64,000 bases of DNA, taken from NCBI GenBank assembly GCA_902806595.1, contig CADCXC010000003.1:744001-808000 (forward strand). The letters run 5' to 3'. The stretch is from Pyrenopolyporus hunteri. Its lineage: Eukaryota; Ascomycota; Sordariomycetes; Xylariales; Hypoxylaceae. The notes beneath the pieces were generated by a model. It was not told the origin of the DNA and searched no databases. It saw only the letters and a program-made list of their open reading frames with translations. Numbering within the stretch: the stretch's first letter is position 1; each line of letters opens with the position of its first letter. Positions 11,024 to 22,518 of this stretch are shown here, in pieces. The position numbers and the translations under genes were made by a program.

Positions 11024-14000
11024 ATGTTGTCCTCGGCACGGGTCAACATGGCGAGTGTCTTCTCACCTTTTGGCAGCACTCCGGCCGTGTCTCTCACTCA
11101 GGACGCTCCACCTGGATCCAAGTTGGATATCCTAATCCTAGGATGCAGTGACTTGCGAAACATTCTGTTCACTATCAATATGGATGGTATCATTAACCCC
11201 TTCATACCTCCGTATACTCTCAGAGCTTATTTGGCTGACTCGGAGTAGAACGAAAGATGGATTTTACCTGCTGTGATATCCAGCCGGCTGTCATAGGTGA
11301 GCTAGAACAAACCGTTTATACTATGGTTGGATGATATATGCTGATATATCTGCTTCCGCCAGCTCGTAACATTCTCCTGCTATCTCTCATCATCGACGAT
11401 AAAAATGGCGAGAATGATGACTCCATTTGGAGTATCTACTATCACTTCTTCCTCGACGCAAAGGCCCTTGACCTTCTTCGATCGCAGGCCGAGAAGCTCT
11501 GCGAACAGTCGACTACTATGCAGAATTGGACGAAGAGCAAGTACGGATCCAGGATCCGATTCTGCGACTCCGCCACTCTTCTTGACGTCCACCAGTTATG
11601 GAAATTCTACTGTACCGATTTCCAACAGGATTTTCTCGATAAAGCTAAGAATAGCTACGAGACCATCCTTAAAGGCTGGTACGACAAGCAAGTGGCCTCG
11701 CAGGCTCCGCCCAATATCCGATCGGCGCTTCCGATCGTCTTCGATGGTGTGTTCAGCACTCATAAGACCCTCCACGAAAACTTCTGTAGATATGGAAGTA
11801 CTGAGTTGGATCCGGCGGCTCGCGTGGCTGCTGTACATCCGAACCCCATGTTTCTGACATCTGACGAAATGACAACCAGTATGTATTCTCCCATACTTCT
11901 TTTGCCCCTTTCCATTTGATCTGTTTTGAGCTACGGCGTCGTGGCGGATTTTGCCGGGGAGTATTACCGCTGAGACATTTCATAACCCTAAGACTCATTA
12001 TAAAGGTTCGTACTAAATTCAATTGCTACAGTACAGGAAGACATAGACCCTTTACATGGGTTTCACGCTGCTCCCGCCTACGTCCCTCTCCGTAAGGATA
12101 AGGATAAGCAGCAAGACAACCAAACCGTGGACTTAGCCGAAAAGGTAGTGTTAGTGGCTCGTCAAGAGTTCCGTCAGTGGTCAAAGTCCTATAGAGCGCG
12201 TACCCGCCGCGTCTCTCTTCGGTTCTTCGTCGGGGACGCCGTACCCTTCGCGCACACGCTAAAGGACCAGCCACTTTCGATGGCCGACTCGGCCAACTGG
12301 TACCGAAGCGGGCAAGGCTTTCAACCGCTCGTTCTTGATGGGCCTGATTATATCTCACAAAAGGCACCCTTGAGTTTTGATGTAATCGACACGTCTAAAC
12401 TCTGTGACCGCCTTGGTTCGCTCACTCTTCTGGTCGCCACTTCGCCTCTGCTCCGAAATTCTGCGGCCTGCGTCCTCTATACTGAGGTCGTTAGGAAGCT
12501 GGGCCAAAATGATCGAGACGTCTTGGACGGCCTCCTCTGCGGAGACGTGCCGACCTTATCCATGCTGCTCTGGTTATTTCCCGTCGAATACTGGTCCAAC
12601 GCATCCCCAACTGTGGTCCATACCGAAATACGCCGTAACTCAGGCGAGGAACTCATGGCTTTATACGAAAAATACGCCTACCCGGGTACAGAAGTGTTCT
12701 TCAGGACCCGTTGGAAACGCCCGCTTCATAGTGGCTCGGATGGGTATATCCTCCTAGGAATGAATAAGATGGAGATTGCTCCGAAATCACTCGCCGAAAT
12801 CCTGACCAAGGTCTTCGAGCACATGTTCCGCGGCGACGAGAAACCCTGGGAGCCTCTAGAGTCCTCTTTGTATAATAGGGCAAGCTTCGTGTCATTCCTT
12901 CGACTCGTAAAGACCCGAGTCTCTTGCGATTGGAAAGCTATGATATCCGAGATTCACCGGCATGTCTCGAGACGTGAGAATGGAGCACGACAACTCCAGG
13001 AGCTTTTTACCTATATGCACATGTTTTATGTCGCCTCGATCAGTAGCCTGGGAAAATTGAAGTACGAGAGCCACTCGACCATCGAGCCCGCCCCATCCGC
13101 TATCCGCACCATATTACCGCGTGAGAAGGGGGAGGCTTTTCGAAAGTGGGAGGACATGCCGCCCGTTGTCTGCATCACTCTGGTAGTGCCTCGATCGGCC
13201 TTACCGGAAATGGCTTCTATGAACCGCGAGGATCTGAATTTGGCGGCCATCCATTGCGATGTCGAATGGAGCAAGCTCACCGGGATTGACGGCACTACGC
13301 CGTGGCGCGCGACGTTTTGTGCGTGCCAATTAGGATTCGGGACCGTCGTTACCAGCGGGGATCGCCTCAGCAACAGCTTTAGCATCTTGGTTAAAGATGA
13401 CCGCTATGGCCGGAGCTGGAGGGGAACATCCGCGCTTATTGTCTCGTTTTATGTGCCCTCTTGCTTGCTGCTCAAGGAACCACATAATGTTGTGGTATCC
13501 TCCGGGATTCACGGCTCGCCTGCAGCGACGAAGAATCTATATCAGACACGTTTAACGGACTCCCAACACGTGTATATCACTTGTTACTCTCCGGGGCAGC
13601 GGGGGTTTCCGGTGGCTCGCGGCTTTGGCGGCTGCGGCTTTACGGACTCAGTAGTCGACTTCACCTTTCCGATGACTGACGTCACGTCGGGGATACGGAC
13701 GTTCCTTAAGGCGTATGTTGTTCAAGGGACTGGGAGAATAACGAGTCTATCTGGACGGCTGGAATTCGTTACTCGCGATACCACTCACAGCGGTCACCTA
13801 AGGTCGGGCGAAATCATACGCGCGACTAATTCTGATTCCCACGTTTTAGTCACATATAGGGGAGACAGACCTCTGTTCCGGTTGTCCTTCCCAGCTTTCT
13901 TGGTACGTGATTCCGTGAAGTCGGCTACGAACGGATTAGAGAGCACCACGGGATTTTCTGTGAGGGTTGGCGGAGTGACGGAATGGACGAACTTCCCTAT

Positions 14001-14910
14001 CGCTATGTACCCGATCATAGAAGAACTCGAAAGACGGATAAGCTGGGGTATGCCTTATCTCAATTTAGCAAAGTGCCCTATTCTCGACATCGGGGAAAAT
14101 ATCGAGGAGCAGCTCAGGTTCCAACTAGCCTTATCTCTGTCACCTCGGGAAATAGCCTGGAAAGCGGAGGGAGGTATAGCGTTATCATGGAGCGAACTGG
14201 CTCTCAAGAATCTCAAGGAAGGGATGGTAGTAATGTGTTGGAGGTTTGCGACTACCAAGCAATACGCATTCCATATCCGATGCGAGCACGATGATCGCCA
14301 CAGCATTCTGATCCTCAGATCCAATGTACGCATCGACCTCTCGAATCGCGTCGTGGTGCTCGACTGCGCTGTGGTGGATTTGAATGCTGAGGTTGAGGCT
14401 AAGGTTGGGAAGTCCGTTCGCAATCTTATAGATGGGGGGAGCTGCCACGGGATACCCGTCTCCAAGGACGAGATGCGACTTTGGGAGCATGCCCTTCCGG
14501 TGTATATTGAACGATGCAGGAAGTGGCCCCATCGCCATACGAGTTGCGAGCGTGAGCGCACAACGACCGCATCTACGACCACGAAAGGTAAACTACTTCC
14601 GTGCAACTGCGGGATTGGTGAATTTCCTCCCCATTATATGAAAGACGTGGAAGTCTGGGAGGAGCTGTCCAAGTACGCCGTCCGCGCGGCCATTTCGCCT
14701 CCAGTATGGCCAGCACTTGATAAGGTGACTCGATGCAGGGCTTGTAGCAAGATCAAAGGAGTAGATGAGTCAGACATGCTCTCCTGCTCCCGTTGCAAAA
14801 AGGTAAAGTACTGCTCTAGGGAATGCCAAGTGGCGAATTGGAGGATCCATAGAGAATATTGCAATGGCGACGCGATTAACGGAGGCGGACAGAGCTCGGG
14901 CGGGCCTTAG
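11024..14910 (+). CDS. DUF4470 protein with C-terminal MYND zinc finger (4 exons, 1201 aa)
   Basis: Predicted exons 11024-11186, 11249-11296 (a 48-nt micro-exon), 11363-11878 and 12032-14910. The splices give the continuous DUF4470 signature: LDILILGCSDLRNILFTI (34-51), then MDFTCCDIQPAVIARNILL and SLIIDD. This N-terminal module (about 30-130) is usually found with a MYND finger in fungi. The large last exon ends in CNCGIGEF, then a MYND finger at 1144-1186 (CRACSKIKG, CSRCKKVKYCSRECQ, HREYC), a zinc-binding protein-interaction module. No catalytic motif was seen between them. Cellular role is unknown; the family has been compared to the mitochondrial translation factor Mss51 only through the finger. 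ATG 11024 and 11048 are both possible starts. A Gly/Ser tail follows the finger. The intron before exon 4 is 153 nt, longer than the others. Confidence 0.8.
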
Positions 14911-16920
14911 CCACCCGGGAGGAGATGTGAGGGGCTTCGTCGTGGAGGATGGACATATGTACCGGCTGTTTTCTCTGCCCTCTTCGAGGAGAGAATAAGA
15001 CGAATAGACCAGCTGATATGGCTATCTGTACACTCGCATGGAAACCAAAGAAAGTCGTAAAGACGACAAAAACATTGCAGATATTAGCCTATCCTAGATA
15101 GTCAATGATCGTATTAGGTTGACTCAAGTGAGAGCATTCGACGGGATTACCGCTTCTGCATGTTTCACTATGTGCCACTATTACATCTGAACTAGAATAT
15201 TAACTCCCCGAGGCGTGATAGATAGGTAGGTACCTACGACGATCTTACGAAGAAGGGGAAACCCGTAACTGAAAATTATAGTGTATTGAGCGCCGCTGCG
15301 ACCGAATAACGACATAATGGGATGATTAGATGGTAATAATGAAGCGGGCATATGTTACTGGTGGGAAGACGGCCGAGACCGCAGGCTATTTGATCGCCTT
15401 AACTATAGTACTTGGCCAACACACCTGAAAGGTATATCACTAGGCGGTACAGGTAAGGGGACTTAGGAGTCAATAATTGTGCTAGGGTGGGCAAACACGT
15501 ACCAGATGTGACCCAGGGATTCTAGCTGAACAGAAATGGGATGCCTGGCTAGTTCCTCTGCCGACTATGGCGAACACCCATCTTGATCAATATCGCCGAC
15601 GCCAGATACGTTTCAATATGCTATAAACATAAATGAATAATTCTGAGGATGGTTGAACCGCATATGTCCAGAATCCGTGTAGTTGGGTCTCTAACAGGCG
15701 CAGTTTGCGCGCCTGGAATGAATCATCCTGTAACATGCCCATGCAGCGGAATAAGCATGCAATAAGCATATACCTACATATACCTCGAAAATGAGGCGCG
15801 TCAGAGTGGTATTTCGCGGAGTCGGCCATACTCACGTATACTGGCGTCAGAAGTTAAACAAACCAGAACGTAGGATGAGTAGGACGGGGAGAGAGTCGTG
15901 CTGCATTACGTAAGATAAGAAGAATATGGGACGGGACCAAGTTCTGGTCCCATGATTGGACTTCTTTTTTCTTCTCCCGATGTGACGTCGGCTTGGGACT
16001 AGAAGTCGTCTTCTATTTTCAGCTGATAAGAGGCAACTGAGCAACAGCCCGTGCCGAGTAAATATAAATCCAGACGGTGTATCCCGAATCGGTTCTGAGC
16101 CGTGTGTGGAGACCAGGACGAAGCCTTTTTGGCCTAGATAGGCAGTCAATAAATGGTGTAACTTCCTGATCCGGGTCGGATGACGCGGGTAACGTGAGCC
16201 GCCGGGGAGAACTCAAGGAGGGATGGTGGTAATATTGAGTCCGGGGCTTCCTGGATCGCAAATAGAAGGCAGCACTGGAATTAGACCGGCCAGCTATTCG
16301 TTTTCTGAGGCCTGCTGACCCATTATCGAGACTTCATGACGACGAAACGCGCATACCTTGTTTATTAAGGGTCTCATTGGCCTATGTGAAGGATGAGGTA
16401 AAAAAACGCCACAAACGCAGGAGGAACCCTGATAGGACATCCGGGCTACAGGTATAAGCAAGCTCGGGCGTGAATGCCTGACGCGGTTTCGTGGGAAGTA
16501 GGAAGTAGGAGGTAGGAGTTCGGTACCGGCAGGGGGAGCGCTGCAATGTGATCCAGATACAGTACTGACTGCAAAAAAATTGAGCAATTAGAGCTAATAC
16601 CAACATGTAAGTTGTGGATATTCGATGCTTTGTGTTATGAGCAGTTGGACGAAGCCCATTCGTCGCTGTGGAAAAACGGGGCGTGTAAGTGAGGCGAACC
16701 ATGCATCCCTTGTGTATGTATGCACCTACCGGACTGCAGTCGCATTCGGGACGAAGGTATGGCAAAGGCTAGCCGACATAAATACACGGCTGTTGAAGCC
16801 TCCCGCGCACGTCAAGGGCGGTGTGGGGATAAAATAACAGCAGACACCTTCGGTAACGCTGCGCTGTTGCTGAGTAGTCGGAGATAAGCTCGAGAGGCGC
16901 AACCGCTGCTGGGCTGCTCG
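14911..16920. other. 2-kb intergenic region
   Basis: I see no gene, RNA or clear repeat. Several TAGGTA/TACCTA motifs occur (for example near 15221-15235). Confidence 0.5.
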
Positions 16921-16928
16921 TATAAATA
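16921..16928 (+). promoter_or_regulatory. TATA box
   Basis: TATAAATA lies 78 bases before the ATG at 17006, a canonical spacing for a core promoter with a short leader. Confidence 0.55.
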
Positions 16929-17005
16929 GCCCTTTTGACCGGTTTCGTGCTGATCTTGGGTATTTTTCAGGGCAATTCATAGCCTGACCGGTATACGCTC
17001 AAAAG

Positions 17006-17511
17006 ATGGCGTCGCCTTCCATGAACAAATACTGGATTCCGCATCTAGATATCCACAAGAAGGTCATCACCCAGGAGCTGCAATACTATCTAGGGCCGGA
17101 TGCCACTGTCAGACCGTACACCCGAGAAGTAGGACGGCCACGGTAACGCATTGCTATCAATACGTTGACACATGCTTCTAGGGAGAGGACGGCTTCCTGA
17201 TCACAACGCCTGGCTCATGCTTGACGGACGTAAGGCGGTACGCTAGCCAGAAAGAATGCTCGATATTAACCCGCGCGCAGGAACAAATTGACGACATCTG
17301 CTTGAAGTCCAAAGAGATGTGGGAAAAGCAAGCCGCAGCTCGTTCGCAGTTGAATCCCGAAAAGCCCCTAAAGCGTCCATTGCACCAGCCGGTGTTGATC
17401 TCGAAGGGGTCCGGAGGAGAAGGGTCGAAGCGCCGAGTAAAAGATCGAAGAGGCCACGGCCCTCGGCGACCATACGATGACAAGAAGGGAGGCGAAACGT
17501 CCCGGAAGTAA
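17006..17511 (+). CDS. Small conserved fungal protein of unknown function (3 exons, 133 aa)
   Basis: Exons 17006-17128, 17182-17229 and 17281-17511. Introns of 53 and 51 nt (GTAGGA...TTCTAG; GTAAGG...GCGCAG with ATTAAC branch) join the frame into a protein beginning MASPSMNKYWIPHLDIHKKV, then YYLGPDATVRPYTRE, GEDGFLITTPG, LTDEQIDDIC, MWEKQAAAR and PEKPLKRPLHQPV. The order and wording of these blocks match a protein found widely in filamentous ascomycetes as 'hypothetical'. The N-terminal half has an aromatic-rich, probably globular part; residues 82-93 are helical; the C-terminus is strongly basic (KRRVKDRRGHGPRRP), which suggests nucleic-acid binding or nuclear localisation, but that is inference. 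No named domain is recognised. A coding-like stretch starts a few bases after the stop. Confidence 0.8.
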
Positions 17512-17514
17512 CGC

Positions 17515-17733
17515 CTAGCGAATTTGCGAACTGTCCGGGGATACAGCAGATCGCCAATGTAAGGCAAACAGCGCCGTCAGACGAAGGCGGGCACGGACAC
17601 AGCGCGCGAAGAACTCGAGGGCGTGCGTCTCACCGCCGAGCGGGACTTCGGCGGCTTCGAGTTGGTCGAGAATGGGTTGCCCGAGACTGAAGAGCTGCAG
17701 GAGGGAGGCCGTCCTCCAGAGAGGGACTGCCAT
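17515..17733 (-). CDS. Possible small gene or exon, strand uncertain (72 codons)
   Basis: On the minus strand an ATG at 17733 opens 72 codons with high GC at third positions and many CTC/GCC/GAG codons, ending at 17515, three bases from the stop of the convergent plus-strand gene. Because CTC on one strand is GAG on the other, the plus strand is also open here (17563-17781) in the same frame as exon 3 of the upstream gene, and reads as an acidic sequence ending in EIERQ. I found no splice pair that joins that frame cleanly to exon 3. The open frame on the minus strand extends upstream of 17733 to about 17829 without a better start. No family is recognised, so this is either a small hypothetical gene, an alternative 3' exon, or chance. 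Confidence 0.25.
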   Translation of the reverse strand: MAVPLWRTASLLQLFSLGQPILDQLEAAEVPLGGETHALEFFARCVRARLRLTALFALHWRSAVSPDSSQIR

Positions 17734-18760
17734 CTGGCATTGCTGAAGCCTTTGTGGATCCCAGAGATTGAAAGACAATAGTTCAATGGTTGTGTCTGCA
17801 TACCTAAGGCGCTCAACCCGCCGTAACAAGCCAAAGAAGCTTAAGCTCGTTTTGGCGAGACCCAGTCCCCAATTGGCTTACACCAAGAATCTCACCCTGT
17901 GGTTCTGTGCATGTCATGCAGAAGTCGTGCAGATATACGGAACAGGCCATCTAGAATCGGGGAGGTTAGGTAGATATAAGGCTCGATATAGCCCCCTTTT
18001 TTTTATCCTTTGTTTATTTGGCCCAGCTGCCAATGAAAGCGTTTTGCCGTATAAGCCAACGATATCCCAGGAGGTCAGGAGGCCGCGACCAGCCGAGAGC
18101 GGAGCTTTTATGAAGTAAGGTAGCACCGGAGATCGATCGGAGCTTATCATTCTCGAGCGGCCGTTTTCTCAATCGCCTAATCGCCTAATCGCCCTTCGAC
18201 TTCTGCTTTGCTGAGTTGGCAATACAGCCAGGGGGTGGCCGCGGCACGTCTTGGCGTAGCCCCCGAGCGTCTGCAGCCCATCGACAATCTTGACGGGCCC
18301 CCCCTCGGCAGACCCCTCGATAGACCCCTCGATAGACCCCTCGACAGGCCATCGTCTGCGTGCGTGTTTGCAGTAAGCAATCCTCTAGCTTAATGATAGC
18401 GCCCGATATGAGTGTCATCATAAGACGATGTAATGGTACCGAATAATGAAGGGTGCTATTAACGACTCGTCATTTGAACGAATCGATTTGTAATCGGTGT
18501 TCCCGCGGTTTGAGAGAGAGAGAGAGAGAGGGAGCATAAGCAAAGCAGGACAGCCGGTTCTGGATACGCGTAATTCCCGACCTGTTCCATGGCCGCCGCC
18601 TAAGTCCCACCACGTTATAGATGCGTCGACGATCCCCATCAATCGTAAGCATCGCACGGCTTCATCTTATGTTTTTGAATAAGGGAGAGAGAGAGGAAAA
18701 GGAAAAAAAAAAAAAAAAAAGGATGACCATACGGGTCCGTTGAGAACGGAGTCAGGAGTA
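17734..18760. other. Intergenic region with short repeats
   Basis: No gene recognised. It contains a 12-bp tandem GACCCCTCGATA three times (18311-18346), a GA microsatellite (about 18512-18532) and an 18-base A run (18703-18720) just after the TEN1 3' end. Confidence 0.5.
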
Positions 18761-19383
18761 TTATACCTGATCCACAGTCTCGGAAACGAGCGCCCTCTCG
18801 TATGACGGTATGTCCAGGTCTAGGGCAGACCAAAGCACAATGGCTTGAACCCCGATGCGGACCTTATGCACTCTCTTTTCGGACCTAGCCTTCACCTCTT
18901 GGATAGATGTGATATACCCTATTATATTGACCCATTGACCGACATCCGTCTGTTCGGGTTTGAGAGTCTCGAGAAGAAGCGTAACATCGGCATTGACATA
19001 AAGGTTCGACCCAATGGGATAGTCGTGACGGAGAGTCAGTGTGCCCGAAGGAATTGAATATCCAACGACGCTGATATTATTATTAGTCCATAGATTCGTC
19101 AGACGAGGAAGCTCAGAAGGGGTCGAGGACCTCGTCCGTTCACCCCTGCGACTCCAATGGCTTTCACCACGACGCTCAGCACACGATGACCCCGCCACAG
19201 AAGAAGATGCAGGGTTAGTCTTAGCTAGCTTACCCGGAAACGCTTACTTGGAAACAAAAGAGGGAGGAGAACAAGGAGAAGATAATCAACCTACCATCCT
19301 AGAAACCTCACCTTCTCTCCCACGTGCCTCCTATGTAGATGCGAGAGGAGGCACCGCACTGAGGGAAGAGGCCCAGTAGACAT
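18761..19383 (-). CDS. TEN1: CST telomere-capping complex subunit TEN1 (2 exons, 132 aa)
   Basis: Exon 1 19383-19295 encodes MSTGPLPSVRCLLSHL then VGEKVRFLG; a 224-nt intron (GTAGGT...ATATCAG, GGACTAAT branch) splices the split codon TG|C to exon 2 (19070-18761), giving the OB-fold core KVRFLGCVVGYSIPSGTLTL, RHDYPIGSN, LLLETLKPEQTDVGQWVN and IIGYITS, then AIVLWSALDLDIPSYERAL. This order and the 132-aa length match fungal Ten1, the small OB-fold subunit that binds Stn1 and helps Cdc13/Ctc1-Stn1-Ten1 protect telomere ends and complete lagging-strand synthesis. Without the splice the minus frame begins at a GTG with an unrelated head, so exon 1 decides the annotation. A lysine/arginine-rich insertion between GYITS and the last strand (VKARSEKRVHKVR) is longer than I would expect and may be a loop unique to this lineage. 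Confidence 0.88.
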
Positions 19384-20502
19384 TTCGGTACTTTGGGGTC
19401 AGGGGAACGGAGCGAACGGAGCACAAGTAAAGGCAGAAATGGACTTGAATTCGAAGTGATATGATATGAATATCGATCCGCAAGAGACATTAACCTGGTA
19501 GTAACCCAGTATTATCAACCTAGTTTGGAGTGGAAGGATTTTCTATGGGGATGGAGGTCTGCGACGCTCATTTTCTATAGCAAGAGATAGGTTTGTTTTA
19601 CTATTGGATCAAGTTGATTTTCGAGTTTGTTATGTTGAGATGTTATTTGTTGAAGCAGGAGAACATGAAAAACCTGGGGGGGGGGCGGACCCCTGCGCAC
19701 GTAGGTACTTGGTACGCTAGTAGAAGCTTAAGTAGTTCAAGTGGTCGGTGAGGAGAATCGAGTTACTAATCCGGCTAAATATCGGTTCGTTCCTAGGAAG
19801 AACCTTATCAGGCGGGCACGGGCGTCGAAGGAGCGGCGCATAGGCACTGTACCTACCTATTGTATAGTACCGTAATCCAGTCAGGTCTCGGGCAGGTGGC
19901 GGATATCTTGCAGGTGTCCCAGGCGTCTCAGGTGTCCAGGTGCTGCCCCCCGTCACTCATTCTAGTCGGCTGGCGGCGTCATCCAGCCCATTCCCTTTTT
20001 TACCTATCCCTAATTACCACCTACCTGCCTACCTGCCTTACCTATGCAGTACCTATTTACCCTTCGTTACCCGATCCAGGTACCTAAGCCTACCTAAGCC
20101 TAAGCCTGAACTGAATTGAACTGAACTGGACTGAACCGAACGGAACCACTTGCATCATATCTTCCGTTCCATCTGCCTGGAACAACATCCATCTCCCCCC
20201 CAATCTCGTGACAATCGCATCTCCATTTTTTTCAACCTCTCGAGGTCCTTCTGTCGACAGCAAATCCCTATCCTCCAGACACACGTAATCTCAACACACC
20301 TGTCATCTCCGACACACCCTTCGAGAACCGACGTCATCTTCTCAACCACGACCTTACCGCGATTCTACGATTCTACCCCGCGATCGACGTCTCATCAGCT
20401 ATCGGATCGAAGACCCCCTCTTCCCCTCGCCTTTGCTAGTTACTATTCGAGGATTCCCATCGCCAAATCAACCTCGGCTTCGATAAACACGTCCAGCTCA
20501 TC
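19384..20502. promoter_or_regulatory. Divergent promoter region between TEN1 and SNF7
   Basis: No gene seen. It contains a 10-base G run (19676-19685) and clustered TACCTACCTGCC/TACCTAAGCC motifs (about 20022-20100), followed by a long pyrimidine-rich leader to the SNF7 ATG. Confidence 0.45.
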
Positions 20503-21380
20503 ATGTCCGGTGTCTGGGGCTGGTTTGGCGGCGGTGCCGCCCAGAAGAAGAAGGATAGTCCGAAAAATGCGATACTTGGACTACGAACACAGCTCAATAT
20601 GTTGCAGAAGCGCCAGAAACACCTTATGGAGCAGATTGATGAGCAGGACGCCCTCGCGCGAAAGCTCGTCAGCACGAATAAAACCGGTGAGTCTTCCCTT
20701 TCGCCTACCAAACCCCCGCCCGGTCCGAGCTAACGGGTGCACCGATAGCCGCGAAGGCCGCTTTACGGAGGAAGAAGGGACATGAGCACAGCCTCGAGCA
20801 GACGATATCGCAAATCGAAACCCTAGATCAGCAGATCAGCGCTATCGAGTCCGCCAACATCAACCGCGAAACCCTCGCTGCGATGGAGAGGGCCGGTGAA
20901 GCGATGAAGCACATCCACGGCAAGCTCACACCAGAAAAAGTCGACGAGACCATGTATGTTATCCATCTACAACGCCGAATGAGGCTGTCGCGCGCCGTGG
21001 CTTACAAGAACGATACAGGGACAAACTACGGGAGCAGAACGCGCTCAGCGAAGAGATTGTTGCGGCCATCACGAACAACCAGATCGGCGAGCCCGTAGAC
21101 GAGGAAGAGCTGCTCAACGAGCTCGACGCGATGCAGCAAGAAGAGCTAGACCAGAAGATGCTGAATTCAGGCACCGTACCCGTATCGGATGCTATCCACA
21201 GGATGCCTGCAGTCGGAAACCAGGAGAGTGAGTCTCACGCACCGTCAACCCTCCTCCGCTAGATGGGTTTCGTCTTCGAGATGCTAACATCATCGAATAG
21301 TCCAAACCAAACCACAGGCTATTGCCGAAGACGACGACGAAGCCGAACTACGCAAGTTACAAGCAGAGATGGCCATGTGA
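20503..21380 (+). CDS. SNF7: ESCRT-III subunit Snf7/Vps32 (4 exons, 225 aa)
   Basis: Exons 20503-20686, 20749-20953, 21019-21227 and 21301-21380; all introns are 62-73 nt GT-AG. The protein opens MSGVWGWFGGGAAQKKKDSP, the amphipathic/basic membrane-binding N-terminus, followed by the long charged helical hairpin (LRTQLNMLQKRQKHLMEQ, AKAALRRKKGHEHSLEQ, IETLDQQISAIESANIN), the GEAMKHIHGKLTPEKVDE segment, the acidic helix DEEELLNELDAMQQEEL, and the C-terminal EAELRKLQAEMAM that serves as the Vps4-binding MIM. Snf7 forms the polymer that drives membrane scission at multivesicular endosomes and, in fungi, pH signalling with PalA/Rim20. The phase of each splice agrees with the conserved sequence, e.g. 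KT|AAKAAL and ET|MDKLREQ. Length is usual for the family. Confidence 0.93.
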
Positions 21381-22518
21381 ACGGTTAGCTGGTTAGGTTT
21401 ATCTACTTACGTCCTGTGTTGGCAGCAACGGCTTCTGATTTTAGTATGGATGCGGCAATGAAGGGGTTTAGAATGGAACGGACGATCATACGAGAAGTAG
21501 CGGCGTCGATGCGTTCGAGCCGCGGGCGGGATTTGGATCAGGCTATACCGGTCTGGAGGAGTTGTTAGATGCATAGCAGTCTCCTTCGAGTCATATTCTC
21601 TCCGTTCCTGATTACGGCGTCGGCGTTGTGAGACTAAGGTGCTTCATTGGCAGTTACACATTATCAGCACTTCCGGTTAGGGGATGAGTGGTACGACAAT
21701 CCACTCCGACCTACGTGAAGCTGACTTATAACAATCCATATAACAATCCATATAATTGATGTGAGACTGATAGTTCGCTCCCATCGTATATGACTTTCGA
21801 TGACCCCTAATCGGTATTAAGGTCCATGACTACCTAGAACATTATGTTCTCGAAGACTTCAATGTTCTGATGGCTTGGGCGCGTTATATTCTGGTTAGAG
21901 GGCATACTAAAAGTGCGATTAAGAACATCCTTCCTTATGACATATTCCATGGGAGACATCTCAGGTAGGTAGACTCGGGGAATACACATGCTGTTCATAG
22001 GTCAAAGGGTATGCATTTCATCACCTCGTTGATAAGAAATATTACGTGTATCTCCTTTTAGGAACATCATACTACCAATACGTCAGTAAGGCTTATACAA
22101 AACATAGTGCGATTACGCCACGAGTAAAAACATTTCATCTTCAAGGGTTTTAATCGAAGGGCATTAGATTCGATCATTACCCTACGACCACCTCAAAATT
22201 TTACTGGTCATTCTGAACAGCTTATATTGAAATGACAGTACTATACTAACTTCCAATAGGAATCAAGCACTGCTGTCATATTACCTTACCTAGGTATACA
22301 TAGTAGCGTTACAGCACCGTACCGAGGGGAAGGAGATTAAGAGGGGTTAGGCTATGTTCGGTGCCTAGGCAAGGTGGACAGGGCACCTGCAGACGAACAG
22401 TTCAGCCTACGAAGCTGAGGCTGCAATCCAAGCCTATCCTTCCACCTACCGATACCGATCCAGATACCAGGAAGACCATATATATCTCATATCATACATA
22501 AACTCTATATATGTAGTT
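21381..22518. other. Intergenic region before the NLR gene
   Basis: No gene seen. A short direct repeat TATAACAATCCA occurs at about 21727-21750. The last 45 bases before the NLR ATG are rich in TATATA. Confidence 0.5.
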
